Notes: generated by a model from the letters alone, not told the origin. DNA of 62,102 nucleotides from an uncultured Dorea sp. (GCA_910577685.1 CAJTOH010000022.1:1-62102), one strand, 5' to 3'; counted from the first letter of the stretch, positions 8,934 through 18,399 are shown. Numbers and translations: made by a program.

Positions 8934-9389
8934 TTATTCTTTTTCCGACTCTACGATCGCAACCGTAGAATCCCCCATCTGCGCCTTCTCCAAAACCGCG
9001 GCGGCAAGCCTTACGAAATTCCCTCCTGACGAGCTTGCTCCGCTCACCGCGTCGATGCCGTCCGCACTCTGGTTCTCAAGAAGCTGGGACGCATATTCTC
9101 TTGTATATTTATTCGGATAAGTCCCCTGTATGCTGTTCATATTCTTCATATAAGCGATGTCCCATGATTTGATGAACCCGCTTGCATTCTCCGCATTGTA
9201 CTCCACGGATACGATCTTATCCTCCATCACACAGATTGTCACATACTCCTTCCATCCATGGCTGTAGTCCGACATCTCCGCGGTGTAATATCCATCTTTA
9301 AGCCCTTCGTCTTTCTTGCAAGAAACAGCTAAAAGCCCCGTACACATACATAAAAGCAGGATCCTTACCTTCTTCCACATACCGATCAC
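8934..9389 (-). CDS. FMN-binding domain lipoprotein
   Basis: The protein is 151 residues, with a lipoprotein signal (hydrophobic ILLLCMCTGLLAVSC, lipobox Cys followed by KKDEG). An FMN_bind domain follows, with the DAVSGASSSGGNF motif where FMN is attached through the Ser/Thr of S-G-A-S/T. The family works in extracytoplasmic electron transfer. The ATG overlaps the stop of the chemoreceptor gene (ATGA, 9386-9389), so the two are translationally coupled, which suggests a shared redox-related task. Confidence 0.88.
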   Translation of the reverse strand: MIGMWKKVRILLLCMCTGLLAVSCKKDEGLKDGYYTAEMSDYSHGWKEYVTICVMEDKIVSVEYNAENASGFIKSWDIAYMKNMNSIQGTYPNKYTREYASQLLENQSADGIDAVSGASSSGGNFVRLAAAVLEKAQMGDSTVAIVESEKE

Positions 9390-11332
9390 TCCTCCCTCAA
9401 TCTGAAACTGCCTGATATCTTCTGAAGACTCTGTGCCTGCCCGTTCAGCTTCTGACTTGCAGTGGTGCTCTCATAGCTTGCATTCAAATTCTGCTGCGCC
9501 ACGTCTCTAATCTGGGTGATCTGACCGGTCATGTTGCCCAGAGAGTGTTTCTGGACGGCCACATTCTCCGCTAACTGTTCCGTAATCTTCGAAATCTGAT
9601 CTGATATCTCCCCGATATCGTGGAAGGATTCCGCTACCTTTCTGGCATACTCGGTTCCTCGTTCCACGGCCTTGAGGGAGCTGTCAATCATACTGGTGGT
9701 CCGTTTTGACGATTCCGCGCTCTGTGAGGCAAGATTGCCTACCTCCTCCGCTACAATCGCAAATCCGCTGCCTGCCGCCCCCGCTCTGGCCGCCTCTATG
9801 GAAGCGTTCAGCGCCAATATATTGGTCTGGAATGAAATGTCTTCCAGGAATTTATTAATCTTCGTAATCTCTACCGAATTCCGATTAATATCCTCCATTG
9901 CCTGAAGCAGGTTCTTCATATTATCGTCTCCGGTCTCCATATGCTGCTGCGCCGTCTCCATGAGGCCTCCGACCGTCTTCGTATTCTCATCAACCTGCAG
10001 AATATTCTGCTCAATCGCCGTGGTCTCCTCTGACAATACATTCAGGGAGTCCGACTGCGACCTTGAACCGTTATGTACCTGATGCGCGCTCTCCGATACG
10101 ACTCTTGCCGTTTCCAGTACTTCGTCAGAGGAATTCTTGATAGCTTTCAGCATCTGATTCAGCGCGCCGATAATCTTATTCAAGGACTCCTTCATCACAA
10201 CGAAGTCTCCCTCAAATTCACCTCTTACATCTACCTGGAAATTACCGCCGGACATATTTTCCAGAATGTGCGACAACTCCGATATGTATCCGTTAATGCT
10301 TTCCACCGTATTGCTCAGCGCATTCGACAGCACTTCCGTCTCATCGTTGGTCTTAATTACCTCCGTCGGGGTAGTCAAATCTCCCTGCGCCAAAAGCCCG
10401 ATCCTGTCCGTCACCCCTCTCAGCGATCTCTGAATCTTAGAAGAGAACCGCATAGTATATATACCCGCAAGCACAAGCAATACAAACGTGATTCCAAGGC
10501 TCAGCAGGATTCCCGTGTTAGCGGGACCCATGAAATCCCTCTGCGGTACGATTAACGCCAGATACCATCTGGTTCCGTTGATCGGGGCATGGCTGACGAA
10601 CGCCGCATCCAGCGACTTCCCCATACTGACCACGCCGGTCTCTTTTGTCGTCACCAGCTCCTTAATCCCCTTAAACTTTGTTACTTCCTCAAGACCTTTC
10701 TGGTTTTTAACAAGCTCCGTGTCCTGACATCCCATGACACTGCCCTCTGAGTTCACAATATAGGCCTCTCCGTTTGCGCTCAGATTGATATTGCTCAATA
10801 CGTCGTTCAATACGTCATATTTATAACTGCCAACCAGATAATAGAGCAGTTCTTCCCCCGACGTCACAGGTATTCCGATTGCAAGCTCCAATTCTCCGCC
10901 GGCAGAATCCACGTCGTCCACGGCCAGATTCTGTGTCTCCTGCAGCAGAGAAAACAGTTCTTTGTCCCCAATGGACGCCGGACAAGCGCCGTCTCCCAAA
11001 TACAGGGAACCGTCTGCCTTATACAGCCCCAGCCATACGAATTCTATTCCCGACTGTGCTTCGTTAAGCGCCTCCTCCTTCTCCTCCATCGTGCTGTCCG
11101 GATTCCTGATCGCAACCCTGTCGCTGATCATAAAGATCCGGTCCGCCATCATGTGCATGTTGGACTCGATACTCTGCGAAGCCATCTTGGTTGTAGACGG
11201 AAGCACATCTGCCATAATCTCTCTCGTAAGTACCTTCATAGACAATGCCATAACTATCATAAGAATCACAGCCAGGACAACGACAATAGCAGTTGTGTTC
11301 GCCACTATTTTTTTATTGATACTCTTCTTCAC
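9386..11332 (-). CDS. Methyl-accepting chemotaxis protein (dCache type)
   Basis: The protein is about 648 residues. TM1 lies near residues 8-33, followed by a ~245-residue double-Cache-like extracellular sensor and TM2 (LSLGITFVLLVLAGIYTMRF). HAMP and the cytoplasmic signalling domain follow, with the hairpin tip FAIVAEEVGNLASQSAESS. A GTG at 11332 is chosen as start because GGAGG lies 8 nt before it; an ATG further upstream at 11389 lacks a site. No other chemotaxis genes are nearby. It is coupled to an FMN-binding lipoprotein. Confidence 0.92.
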   Translation of the reverse strand: MKKSINKKIVANTTAIVVVLAVILMIVMALSMKVLTREIMADVLPSTTKMASQSIESNMHMMADRIFMISDRVAIRNPDSTMEEKEEALNEAQSGIEFVWLGLYKADGSLYLGDGACPASIGDKELFSLLQETQNLAVDDVDSAGGELELAIGIPVTSGEELLYYLVGSYKYDVLNDVLSNINLSANGEAYIVNSEGSVMGCQDTELVKNQKGLEEVTKFKGIKELVTTKETGVVSMGKSLDAAFVSHAPINGTRWYLALIVPQRDFMGPANTGILLSLGITFVLLVLAGIYTMRFSSKIQRSLRGVTDRIGLLAQGDLTTPTEVIKTNDETEVLSNALSNTVESINGYISELSHILENMSGGNFQVDVRGEFEGDFVVMKESLNKIIGALNQMLKAIKNSSDEVLETARVVSESAHQVHNGSRSQSDSLNVLSEETTAIEQNILQVDENTKTVGGLMETAQQHMETGDDNMKNLLQAMEDINRNSVEITKINKFLEDISFQTNILALNASIEAARAGAAGSGFAIVAEEVGNLASQSAESSKRTTSMIDSSLKAVERGTEYARKVAESFHDIGEISDQISKITEQLAENVAVQKHSLGNMTGQITQIRDVAQQNLNASYESTTASQKLNGQAQSLQKISGSFRLREE

Positions 11333-11400
11333 GCTTCCTTCCTCCGTAAACATATGCTCTTTGCTGTACGCCCTTAGACCTGCGTACACATTATCCTTTA

Positions 11401-11429
11401 ATTATAGCAACTGCCAACCGGAATGTAAA
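11401..11429 (-). promoter_or_regulatory. Promoter of the chemoreceptor operon
   Basis: TTTACA and TATAAT on the minus strand are separated by 17 nt, about 70 nt upstream of the GTG start. Confidence 0.65.
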
Positions 11430-11524
11430 GTCCGTTGTCAGCTTTTGAAAATAGAGCATAACAGTGAAGCCGGAAGGCTGAACTGTTACAATAGAGCTTA
11501 GACCGCACCTTAATATGCATAAAA

Positions 11525-11548
11525 GAGTACGGAACAATCTCCGTACTC
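11525..11548 (-). terminator. Terminator of the DeoR-GatZ-GatY-kinase-GatD operon
   Basis: GAGTACGGA / TCCGTACTC form a 9-bp stem with a 6-nt loop and TTTT on the minus strand. Confidence 0.8.
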
Positions 11549-11565
11549 AATCTTTTTATTTATCT

Positions 11566-12618
11566 TCACTTATCTTCATTTATCAGCAGAATCTTTCCCT
11601 TCACCTTCTCCGGCGTCTTATATAATTCAAACGCCTCCTGCGCCTGACTCATCGGGAACTTCCTGAATACGAACGACGGGTCAAACTTAAGCTGCCCCGT
11701 TGCGAAATAGTGAGCGGTCAGCTCCCACTCTTTGCCCGGGAACGGCGCGCTGTACGACATCCATGAACCTGTGAGCTTGAATTCCTTCCGGTTCATATTC
11801 TCCCACATGGCCGGAGTAAACGTCAGGTCCACATGAGGCGTTCCGATAAAGCACACATGCGCCTTGTTCGCAGCCAGTTCAAATCCCATCCGCATGGTGA
11901 CAGGCTGTCCGGCAGTCTCAAACACATATGCATAACCCTTGCCTCCCGTAACAGCTTTCGCTTTCTCCATGAATCCCTCTTCCAGCGTATTCACCACCTC
12001 GTCTGCGCCGAGACGTTTCGCAAGCTCCAGACGCTCCTCGCTGATATCAAAGACCACAACCTTCTTGCTTCCGAAAATCTTCGCCCACTGCATCGTGAAC
12101 ATTCCGATGGTTCCCCCGCCAAGTACGGCGACATAATCGCCTCCCTTATAATCATTGCAAAGCACCCCGTGCAGCGCCACCGTAGACGGCTCGAACATCG
12201 CTCCCTGCTCGTAAGAAATACTCTTGTCAAATACCACTGCGTTTGCCGCGGGAATCACAACGTAATCTGCGTTGCTACCCTGCTGTCTGGAACCAATAAA
12301 GCTGTAATGCTTACACAGAGAGTAATTCCCCTTCTGGCAGTCCTCGCACTTCATACACGGAACCAGCGGCGCACCGGACACACGGTCGCCAATCCGGATA
12401 TGCTCCACGCCTTCGCCCACTTCCACCACGTCTCCTGAAAATTCGTGTCCCAGAACGATCGGATAGAAATGCACGCCGTTATGCAGCACCCTCGGCACGT
12501 CGGAACCGCAGATACCAGAAGCCATCACTTTCACCTTAATGGTTCCCGCTTCTGTCTTTGGCTCTTCGATCTCCTGATACTCCACTACTTCATTCTTCAC
12601 AACAACTGCCGCTTTCAC
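11566..12618 (-). CDS. gatD: Zinc-dependent polyol dehydrogenase, galactitol-1-phosphate 5-dehydrogenase-like
   Basis: The 350-residue medium-chain dehydrogenase has catalytic zinc ligands in SGICGSD and GHEFSG and a structural zinc Cys cluster (PCMKCEDCQKGNYSLC). The Rossmann motif is GGGTIG. Segments such as SDVPRVLHNG, FYPIVLGHEFSG and GSWMSYSAPFPGKEWE closely resemble E. coli GatD, which oxidises galactitol-1-phosphate to tagatose-6-phosphate. The start is a GTG with AGGAGG 9 nt upstream, one base after the kinase gene. It sits last in an operon with GatY/GatZ-like aldolase genes, which supports a hexitol/tagatose role. No PTS galactitol permease is present, so the exact substrate may differ. 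Confidence 0.85.
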   Translation of the reverse strand: MKAAVVVKNEVVEYQEIEEPKTEAGTIKVKVMASGICGSDVPRVLHNGVHFYPIVLGHEFSGDVVEVGEGVEHIRIGDRVSGAPLVPCMKCEDCQKGNYSLCKHYSFIGSRQQGSNADYVVIPAANAVVFDKSISYEQGAMFEPSTVALHGVLCNDYKGGDYVAVLGGGTIGMFTMQWAKIFGSKKVVVFDISEERLELAKRLGADEVVNTLEEGFMEKAKAVTGGKGYAYVFETAGQPVTMRMGFELAANKAHVCFIGTPHVDLTFTPAMWENMNRKEFKLTGSWMSYSAPFPGKEWELTAHYFATGQLKFDPSFVFRKFPMSQAQEAFELYKTPEKVKGKILLINEDK

Positions 12619-12619
12619 T

Positions 12620-14140
12620 TCACTTTACCTCCTGCTTCTTCATCGTATCCTTAAGATTCTGATATAATTCCAGATAAATCTCATAATCCCTGTCATATAT
12701 TTTCTTCACCTCCGGGTTCGGCTTATGCTCCCGCTTTACCGTCACGGTAAGCTCAACGGCCTCCTTAAAGTCCCCATACAGCCCGACTCCGACTCCGGCC
12801 AGAATAACCGCCCCTAACGTCGTCGCCGTATCTGACTCCGGCACAATAATCGGCTTCCCGGTGATATCTGATTTGATCTGCGTCCACAGTAAAGAATTGG
12901 CGCTTCCCCCCATCGAACGCAGTACCTGCGCGGACGCGCCCGCTTCTTCGGCAACTTCCAGATTGTGCCGTACGGAGTAGGCGACCCCTTCCATCGCGGC
13001 GCGCACAAAATGCCCCTTGGTCTTACTGAAATCAAGGCCGTAGAACACTCCTTTTGCATTGGAATCCCAGATCGGCGTTCTCTCCCCGGACATATACGGA
13101 AGGAAAATCAACCCGTCCGACCCCGGAGCAACCCTTTCTGCAATCTCATTAAACTGAACTAGAGAACTCTTCTCCAACTCATCTGCCATCATCCGCTCAT
13201 AATCCGCGAACTCTCGCTCCATCCAGCGCATCACGCCTCCGCCGCCTGTGGTTCCTCCCTGCAGAATCCAAGTACCGGGAACCACATAATGGCTTAGGAT
13301 CAGCCTCGGGTCAGCCTTATATGTATCCGTACATATGCTGACTCCTCCCGCCTGACCTCCCTGCTCCTGAGTCTCGCCGTTATATAACACACCGGCTCCC
13401 AAGGTTCCGCACGCAGCGTCCAGAGCGCCTGCCACAACAGGAATTCCTTCCGTTAATCCGCTCTCTCTGGCCGCCGCCTTCGTCACCGTTCCAACCACCC
13501 CATGGCACGGACTAATCTCAGGCAGGAATTCCTCCGGAATCCCCATCGCCTTACGCATCCCATCATCCCACACGCCCTGTTCCATATTGAAACAATGCCA
13601 TCCGTAGCTCTGACAGACATCCTGCGATACCTTCCCGGTCAGCCTGTAGACAATAAACGCATTAGACTGCAGAATCTTGTACGTGTCCCGGTAAATATCC
13701 GGCAGGTTCTCCTTATACCACAGTACCTTCCCTGTTGTGTACTGCGCCGTCAGCGGGTTACCGCTTACTTTGAAAATCTCCTCCGGACCAAGCTCTTGAT
13801 TCATCCGCCCGCAGATCTCCGCCGAACGATTATCCATCCAGATCGGCGTCCTTGTCAGAACTTCCCCCTGCCTGTCAATCGCAATCGCAGACCAGCTCTG
13901 TCCGTCCACGCCAATTCCTGCAATATCCGAAGGATTCACGTTCCCCTTCCGTATACACTCTTTTGTCGCCTTACAGACGGCCGTCCACCACTCGTTGGGA
14001 TCCTGCTCCGCACAGCCAGGTTTTGGATAGTATACCTTATACTCCCCGTTAGCCGCCGCGACTACCTCCCCGTTTTTACGAAAAAGGGCGACCTTACAGG
14101 CGCTGGTTCCGATATCTATCCCCAATAACAGCTCTTTCAT
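12620..14140 (-). CDS. FGGY-family carbohydrate kinase
   Basis: The 506-residue, two-domain FGGY kinase has the N-terminal GIDIGTSACKVALF phosphate loop, the GIGVDGQSW segment, WMDNRSAEIC and the C-terminal MGGSANSLLWTQI sugar/ATP motif. The catalytic Asp is expected in GALDAACGTLGAG. It lies between the GatY-like aldolase and the GatD-like dehydrogenase, on the same strand and nearly contiguous with them. It probably phosphorylates the polyol or ketose of this pathway. Xylulokinase-like in sequence, but the context points to a six-carbon substrate. Confidence 0.88.
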   Translation of the reverse strand: MKELLLGIDIGTSACKVALFRKNGEVVAAANGEYKVYYPKPGCAEQDPNEWWTAVCKATKECIRKGNVNPSDIAGIGVDGQSWSAIAIDRQGEVLTRTPIWMDNRSAEICGRMNQELGPEEIFKVSGNPLTAQYTTGKVLWYKENLPDIYRDTYKILQSNAFIVYRLTGKVSQDVCQSYGWHCFNMEQGVWDDGMRKAMGIPEEFLPEISPCHGVVGTVTKAAARESGLTEGIPVVAGALDAACGTLGAGVLYNGETQEQGGQAGGVSICTDTYKADPRLILSHYVVPGTWILQGGTTGGGGVMRWMEREFADYERMMADELEKSSLVQFNEIAERVAPGSDGLIFLPYMSGERTPIWDSNAKGVFYGLDFSKTKGHFVRAAMEGVAYSVRHNLEVAEEAGASAQVLRSMGGSANSLLWTQIKSDITGKPIIVPESDTATTLGAVILAGVGVGLYGDFKEAVELTVTVKREHKPNPEVKKIYDRDYEIYLELYQNLKDTMKKQEVK

Positions 14141-14159
14141 CTTGTTCTCTCCGTATTCT

Positions 14160-15008
14160 CTATGCTCTGCCGTCGCAGCCGCAGACCTTCATACGGTCCA
14201 TGACCAGCTTCTTGACAGCAGGGATTCCCACCTTGCCAAACGCCTTCGGATCAAATGTCTCCGGTTTCTCCTTAAGCAGCGCCTTCACCGCATCCGTATA
14301 CGCCGCCCGAAGCTCCGTAGCAAAATTCACCTTACATATTCCCCTCTTCACACAGTCAATCACATCTTCATCCGACAGGCCTGACGCGCCGTGAAGAACC
14401 AGCGGAATCTCCACAACCTTGCGAATCTCCGATAATCTCTCTTTATCCAATACCGGAGTTCCCACATAGAAACCGTGGGCCGTCCCAATCGCTACCGCCA
14501 GAGAAGATATCCCCGTCCGCTCTACAAACTCCGCCGCCTGCGCCGGATCCGTATTCGTGTCCGCCTCTGCCTCCAGGTCGTCTTCCTTCCCTCCGACCTT
14601 ACCAAGCTCTGCCTCCACCGGAATCTGATTCGGAGCCGCAACGGCAACGACACGTCTGGTTACATCAATGTTCTCCTCGAAACCAGAGCCGGAACCGTCG
14701 ATCATGATAGATGTGTATCCTACCCTGATGGCGCGCACCGCCAGATCAAAGCTGCTGCCATGGTCCAGATGCAGCGCAACCGGAACCGAAGCGTTCTTAG
14801 CCTCCGCATGAACGAGGGCCGTATAAGTCTCAAGAGTTCCGTAATTGATCGTAGAAGGCGTCGTCTGTATCATGACCGGAGCCTTAAGTTCCTCCGCCGC
14901 GGCTACGATGGCCTTCACCATCTCCATATTCTCGGCGTTAAATGCGCCTACCGCATATCCGCCCTTCTGCGCGTCCAACAACATTTCCTTTGATGTAACT
15001 AATGACAT
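14160..15008 (-). CDS. Class II ketose-bisphosphate aldolase, tagatose-bisphosphate type (GatY/KbaY-like)
   Basis: The 282-residue class II aldolase has catalytic Asp82 and zinc ligand His83 (LHLDHGSS). Glu132/Glu134 are in VEAELG, and zinc ligands His178 (GTAHGFY) and His206 (VLHGASG) are present. TPSTINYGTLE fits the GatY/KbaY/FbaA family, cleaving a ketose bisphosphate to glyceraldehyde-3-phosphate and dihydroxyacetone phosphate. A GatZ-like accessory subunit is encoded 12 nt upstream, which favours tagatose-1,6-bisphosphate over fructose-1,6-bisphosphate. AGGAGG precedes the ATG. Confidence 0.9.
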   Translation of the reverse strand: MSLVTSKEMLLDAQKGGYAVGAFNAENMEMVKAIVAAAEELKAPVMIQTTPSTINYGTLETYTALVHAEAKNASVPVALHLDHGSSFDLAVRAIRVGYTSIMIDGSGSGFEENIDVTRRVVAVAAPNQIPVEAELGKVGGKEDDLEAEADTNTDPAQAAEFVERTGISSLAVAIGTAHGFYVGTPVLDKERLSEIRKVVEIPLVLHGASGLSDEDVIDCVKRGICKVNFATELRAAYTDAVKALLKEKPETFDPKAFGKVGIPAVKKLVMDRMKVCGCDGRA

Positions 15009-15020
15009 ATCTTCTCCTCC

Positions 15021-16349
15021 TTATCTCGCAAATACATTGCTGTTCATATAGTTATGCTTCGTCGCGTAGTTGTAATCCTCCACGAACGTAACCACACAGT
15101 CCTTCGCCAGCGCAGCCGCACGCTTCTTAAGGCTTCCCGCAATCACCTTATTATACTGCCGCGGCATATACTGGTGCAGCATATTCATCGGAATTCCCGC
15201 CTCGTCAAGATTCCTGAAAAGCCTGCTAATCGCCTCTTCCATCCTGTCGCTGTTCATATAGTATCTGCAGCGATCAGAAAAACTGTATTTCCTTGCCTGC
15301 CGCTGCTCTTCCTTAGAACCGTGATAATGCTTCTGCCAGTTACCGGGCTCGGCCAGCATAACCTCTTCCATTACACTTATAAAGTTAGCACGTTTTTCCT
15401 CCGCAATCAATTCTTTTTCCATAAGGCTTAAGGCAAATAATCCCTCCCGAAGCCCGTAGGTCAGAGCCGGCCCGACTTTCAGAATCGCAATTCCGTCTTC
15501 TACCATCTGCCGCAGGCTTTCCGGCGTCTGATAATCCGTCGAATGTCCCTCGAATACAATCCCGTCATATTTCTTCAATGCGCCGCACAACTCCCGCGCA
15601 TTCCCGCGGTCATACCGGAACACCTCCATATCTCCGAACTCCACGCCCGGCTGTACAACCACGCCGATAATATTCTCAAATGCATCCGATATTCCGTGCT
15701 TCTCAAAAGTCTCCCGATACACCCGCACGGTCCTCTCAAATGCATCCGGCTTCGTGACAGAGACCCCTTCCTCCTCTTCCTGCGCTCCTCCCGGAATCGG
15801 GACCTCGCTTCCTATAATAAATACCGGACGCGCCTCCCCGGGGTGGGATTTTAAAAGCTCCTGATATGCCTCTTCACAGGCCTGATACAAGATCACTCCC
15901 CGCTCTGCGATTATCTCGTCGCTGAGCATCTCCTCTTTCGGATCGCTTGCCAGCTTCATGCTGGTATCCAGATGTATCTTCTTAAAGCCCGCCGCCACAA
16001 ACTGCCTCACCAGCTCTGTAGAATTGGCCATCGCCTCTTCCTCGTCAAGATCCGCCCATGTCAGCGGCCCAAGGTGGTCTCCTCCAAGAATGATCTGTTC
16101 CCTTGGAAATCCGATCTGATCAGCGATGCCATATACAAAACCGGTAAAGTCAGACGGCTTCATCCCCGTATATCCGCCAAACTGGTTGACCTGGTTCGCC
16201 GTCGCCTCAATCAAGATATAATCGTCAAACCGCTTCGCCTGCTCTAATATAGCTTCAATCGCCAACCGGTTCGCAGTACAATAAGACGGAACCCCGCATG
16301 TAATACCCGCTCTGCGTTTTTCAATCATACCTCTCAATATATCTTTCAT
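15021..16349 (-). CDS. GatZ/KbaZ-like non-catalytic subunit of tagatose-bisphosphate aldolase
   Basis: The 442-residue protein has the hallmarks of the GatZ/KbaZ family: TCGVPSYCTANRLAIEA, EATANQVNQFGGYTGM, ILGGDHLGP, VFEGHSTDYQTP and VGPALTYGLREGLF. In enterobacteria this subunit stabilises and activates the GatY/KbaY aldolase. Its gene lies directly upstream of a GatY-like gene. Because the TIM-barrel active site is well conserved, an activity of its own cannot be excluded. Confidence 0.92.
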   Translation of the reverse strand: MKDILRGMIEKRRAGITCGVPSYCTANRLAIEAILEQAKRFDDYILIEATANQVNQFGGYTGMKPSDFTGFVYGIADQIGFPREQIILGGDHLGPLTWADLDEEEAMANSTELVRQFVAAGFKKIHLDTSMKLASDPKEEMLSDEIIAERGVILYQACEEAYQELLKSHPGEARPVFIIGSEVPIPGGAQEEEEGVSVTKPDAFERTVRVYRETFEKHGISDAFENIIGVVVQPGVEFGDMEVFRYDRGNARELCGALKKYDGIVFEGHSTDYQTPESLRQMVEDGIAILKVGPALTYGLREGLFALSLMEKELIAEEKRANFISVMEEVMLAEPGNWQKHYHGSKEEQRQARKYSFSDRCRYYMNSDRMEEAISRLFRNLDEAGIPMNMLHQYMPRQYNKVIAGSLKKRAAALAKDCVVTFVEDYNYATKHNYMNSNVFAR

Positions 16350-16416
16350 GATCTTTCTACCTCTTTCTTTTTCTATAACGAATAAATGCTCCCTATCCGC
16401 AGTCCCTCAAATTTTT

Positions 16417-17181
16417 CTATGACGGATAAATGCACTCTATCCGCAATCTCTCAAATTCATCCAGCCACTTCTTCGCCGGCTTTCTATCTGTAACAATCTT
16501 TGTAATAAACGCCCAGTCCGTGACTTTCGTAAACGCAGTCGTATCGAACTTGGTATAATCTGCAACCAGGATCCTCTCTTTTGCCGCCCGAAGCATCATT
16601 CGCTTACTGCTCGCATCCTGCTCCACGTAATCCGTAATCCCATTCTCAAGATCCAGACCTTTGCAGGATATAATCGCTTTGTCCACATGGTAAGAACTTA
16701 AAACCTCGTCCGTATGCGGCCCCCACAGTGCAAACGACTTCTCACGGACCGTACCTCCCGTCGAGATCACAGTCCACTTCGGCATATCATAGAGCTCCAC
16801 GATGATCTCCACGGAATTCGTAATTACCGTCAGCTTCTCCTTCTTCTTCAATTCCCTCGCAATATAGACCGCCGTGGAACTGACGTCAAGCATAACGGCC
16901 TCTCCTTCTCTCACCAGCCCCTCAACCAGACCTGCTATCTTCTGCTTTTCTGCCACGCACTGGTTCTTACGCACATCAAATGGAAGTCCAACTATGTTCT
17001 GTTCGTTTAAGACGGCTCCCCCATAACTCTTAACCACAAGCCCATCGTGCTCAAGCTTCTCTAAGTCCCGGCGAATCGTCTCCTCCGTCACTTGATAATG
17101 CTGGCTTAATTCGCTGACTACAACTCTTTTCTCCCTCTGGAGCCTCTCCAGAATCTCATTGCGTCTCTCTATGGCTAACAT
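16417..17181 (-). CDS. DeoR-family transcriptional regulator
   Basis: An N-terminal HTH_DeoR (MLAIERRNEILERL ... VTEETIRRDLEKLEHDGLV) is joined to a DeoR sensor domain (VMLDVSSTAVYIAREL, ITNSVEIIVEL). Such domains bind phosphorylated sugars. The start at 17181 has AGAGGT 6 nt upstream and gives the usual ~254-residue length; an earlier ATG at 17205 lacks a site. It heads the GatZ/GatY/kinase/GatD operon. Three identical 13-bp boxes around its promoter suggest that it represses itself and the operon. Confidence 0.92.
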   Translation of the reverse strand: MLAIERRNEILERLQREKRVVVSELSQHYQVTEETIRRDLEKLEHDGLVVKSYGGAVLNEQNIVGLPFDVRKNQCVAEKQKIAGLVEGLVREGEAVMLDVSSTAVYIARELKKKEKLTVITNSVEIIVELYDMPKWTVISTGGTVREKSFALWGPHTDEVLSSYHVDKAIISCKGLDLENGITDYVEQDASSKRMMLRAAKERILVADYTKFDTTAFTKVTDWAFITKIVTDRKPAKKWLDEFERLRIECIYPS

Positions 17182-17217
17182 CTTAACACCTCTTTTCTTA
17201 TCCAAAAAATATTTGTT

Positions 17218-17285
17218 TTATGTTGTTTTTATAATTATATTAGCACCAAAAACAACATAAGTCAACCATAATTTATGTTGTTTTT
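17218..17285 (-). promoter_or_regulatory. Promoter of the DeoR-led operon with three operator boxes
   Basis: TTGACT (17265-17260) and TAATAT (17242-17237) on the minus strand are separated by 17 nt. The 13-mer TTATGTTGTTTTT occurs exactly three times: 17273-17285 (plus orientation, upstream of -35), 17248-17260 (minus orientation, in the spacer) and 17218-17230 (plus orientation, downstream of -10). Boxes that overlap and flank the core promoter indicate repression, most simply by the adjacent DeoR protein. Confidence 0.8.
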
Positions 17286-17301
17286 GTTGTTTTATAATAC
17301 C

Positions 17302-17343
17302 AAAAACGCCATCCCCGGAATCCTGCCGGGATATGGCGTTTTT
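17302..17343 (-). terminator. Terminator of the glycyl radical enzyme operon
   Basis: AAAAACGCCAT ... ATGGCGTTTTT with an inner CCGG/CCGG pair forms a strong hairpin directly after the GntR/LacI regulator stop. It has T-runs on both strands and insulates the two neighbouring operons. Confidence 0.85.
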
Positions 17344-17352
17344 CAATCTGAT

Positions 17353-18387
17353 TTATCCCTTTTGCCTGTACAAAGTTCCTTCTATCTGCAAGAGCTTTGG
17401 GGTCCAGTTCCTTCCGTCCACACATTGCTTTTGAAGACTGGCAAAGATCTGCTCCACAACCACCTCCAGATTCTGGCGGTACGCAACCACTTCTCTTCCG
17501 ATGCCTCTTGTCACCTCGTCCACCGTAGCTATCATTACCTCCGCTCCCACATGCGCCGCAGCACGAAGCACGGCTTCTCCCATCTCCCGGTCGCTGCAGA
17601 TCACGGCGTCGAAGATCCGGTCCCTGTCTTTCTCGAAGGTATCTCTGACAATGGCCTCACAGCGGCGTCTTTGCGTCCATGGCGCCCGCAAAAATACTCC
17701 CTTTCCATCATCCTGCGCTTTTTCGTGATAGGCCTTTTCACGTTCCCGGATACTGTACATACCGAAGGCGTCCCATCCGATATACCCGATCCTTTCGCAC
17801 CCCAGTCGCTCCAGCTCTTCATACAACGTCCGCACCGCCAGACCATTGTCCAACGTCACGCAATCCGCATACGGAAATCCCTGATCCGAGTCAAAGAACA
17901 CCATATTCATGCCAAGGGCGCGAAGCCGGCTAAGCTTCCGCAGGTCGGCGCGTATATCCTCAAGCCAGACTACGACATTGCGCAGCCCTCTCTTGTACAG
18001 CCGGTAGAGGCAGTCCTCCAACACCTCCTGACAGGGCTTCTCCACGTACAGCAATAAAGCCCCTCTCTCCTCGGCGCAGCTCTGAAACTTCCCTATGAAT
18101 TCGGAGAAAAACGGATTCCTTGCAGGAGCAACCAGCACGATCATGTCCAGCTCCCCCCTATGTCCGCAATTTCGAAAGGTAATCCGGGTTCCTCTTCCCA
18201 CTTCTCTCTGGATCAGCCTTTCTTCCTCCAACTCCGTAAGGCACCTGCGGATCGTAACCCGGCTCACGTTCAGCATCTGCGCAAGCTCGCGTTCTGCCGG
18301 GATCCGATCCCCGTCTTCATAATATCCTTCATAGATCCAATCGCAGATCTTATCTCTTACAATCTGATACAAATTCTCATCATTCAT
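17353..18387 (-). CDS. GntR-type HTH / LacI-type sensor transcriptional regulator
   Basis: The 344-residue protein starts with a winged helix of the GntR family (GDRIPAERELAQMLNVSRVT, RLIQREVGRGT). A periplasmic-binding-like sensor follows (VLVAPARNPFFSEFIG, VVVWLEDI, IGYIGWDAFG, DAVICSDREMGEAVL). This is the AraR-like fusion that responds to free sugars. It is the third gene of the glycyl radical enzyme operon, 12 nt after the enzyme gene, so it is probably the local regulator acting on the palindrome at 21756-21788. Confidence 0.9.
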   Translation of the reverse strand: MNDENLYQIVRDKICDWIYEGYYEDGDRIPAERELAQMLNVSRVTIRRCLTELEEERLIQREVGRGTRITFRNCGHRGELDMIVLVAPARNPFFSEFIGKFQSCAEERGALLLYVEKPCQEVLEDCLYRLYKRGLRNVVVWLEDIRADLRKLSRLRALGMNMVFFDSDQGFPYADCVTLDNGLAVRTLYEELERLGCERIGYIGWDAFGMYSIREREKAYHEKAQDDGKGVFLRAPWTQRRRCEAIVRDTFEKDRDRIFDAVICSDREMGEAVLRAAAHVGAEVMIATVDEVTRGIGREVVAYRQNLEVVVEQIFASLQKQCVDGRNWTPKLLQIEGTLYRQKG

Positions 18388-18399
18388 AAAATACCACTC

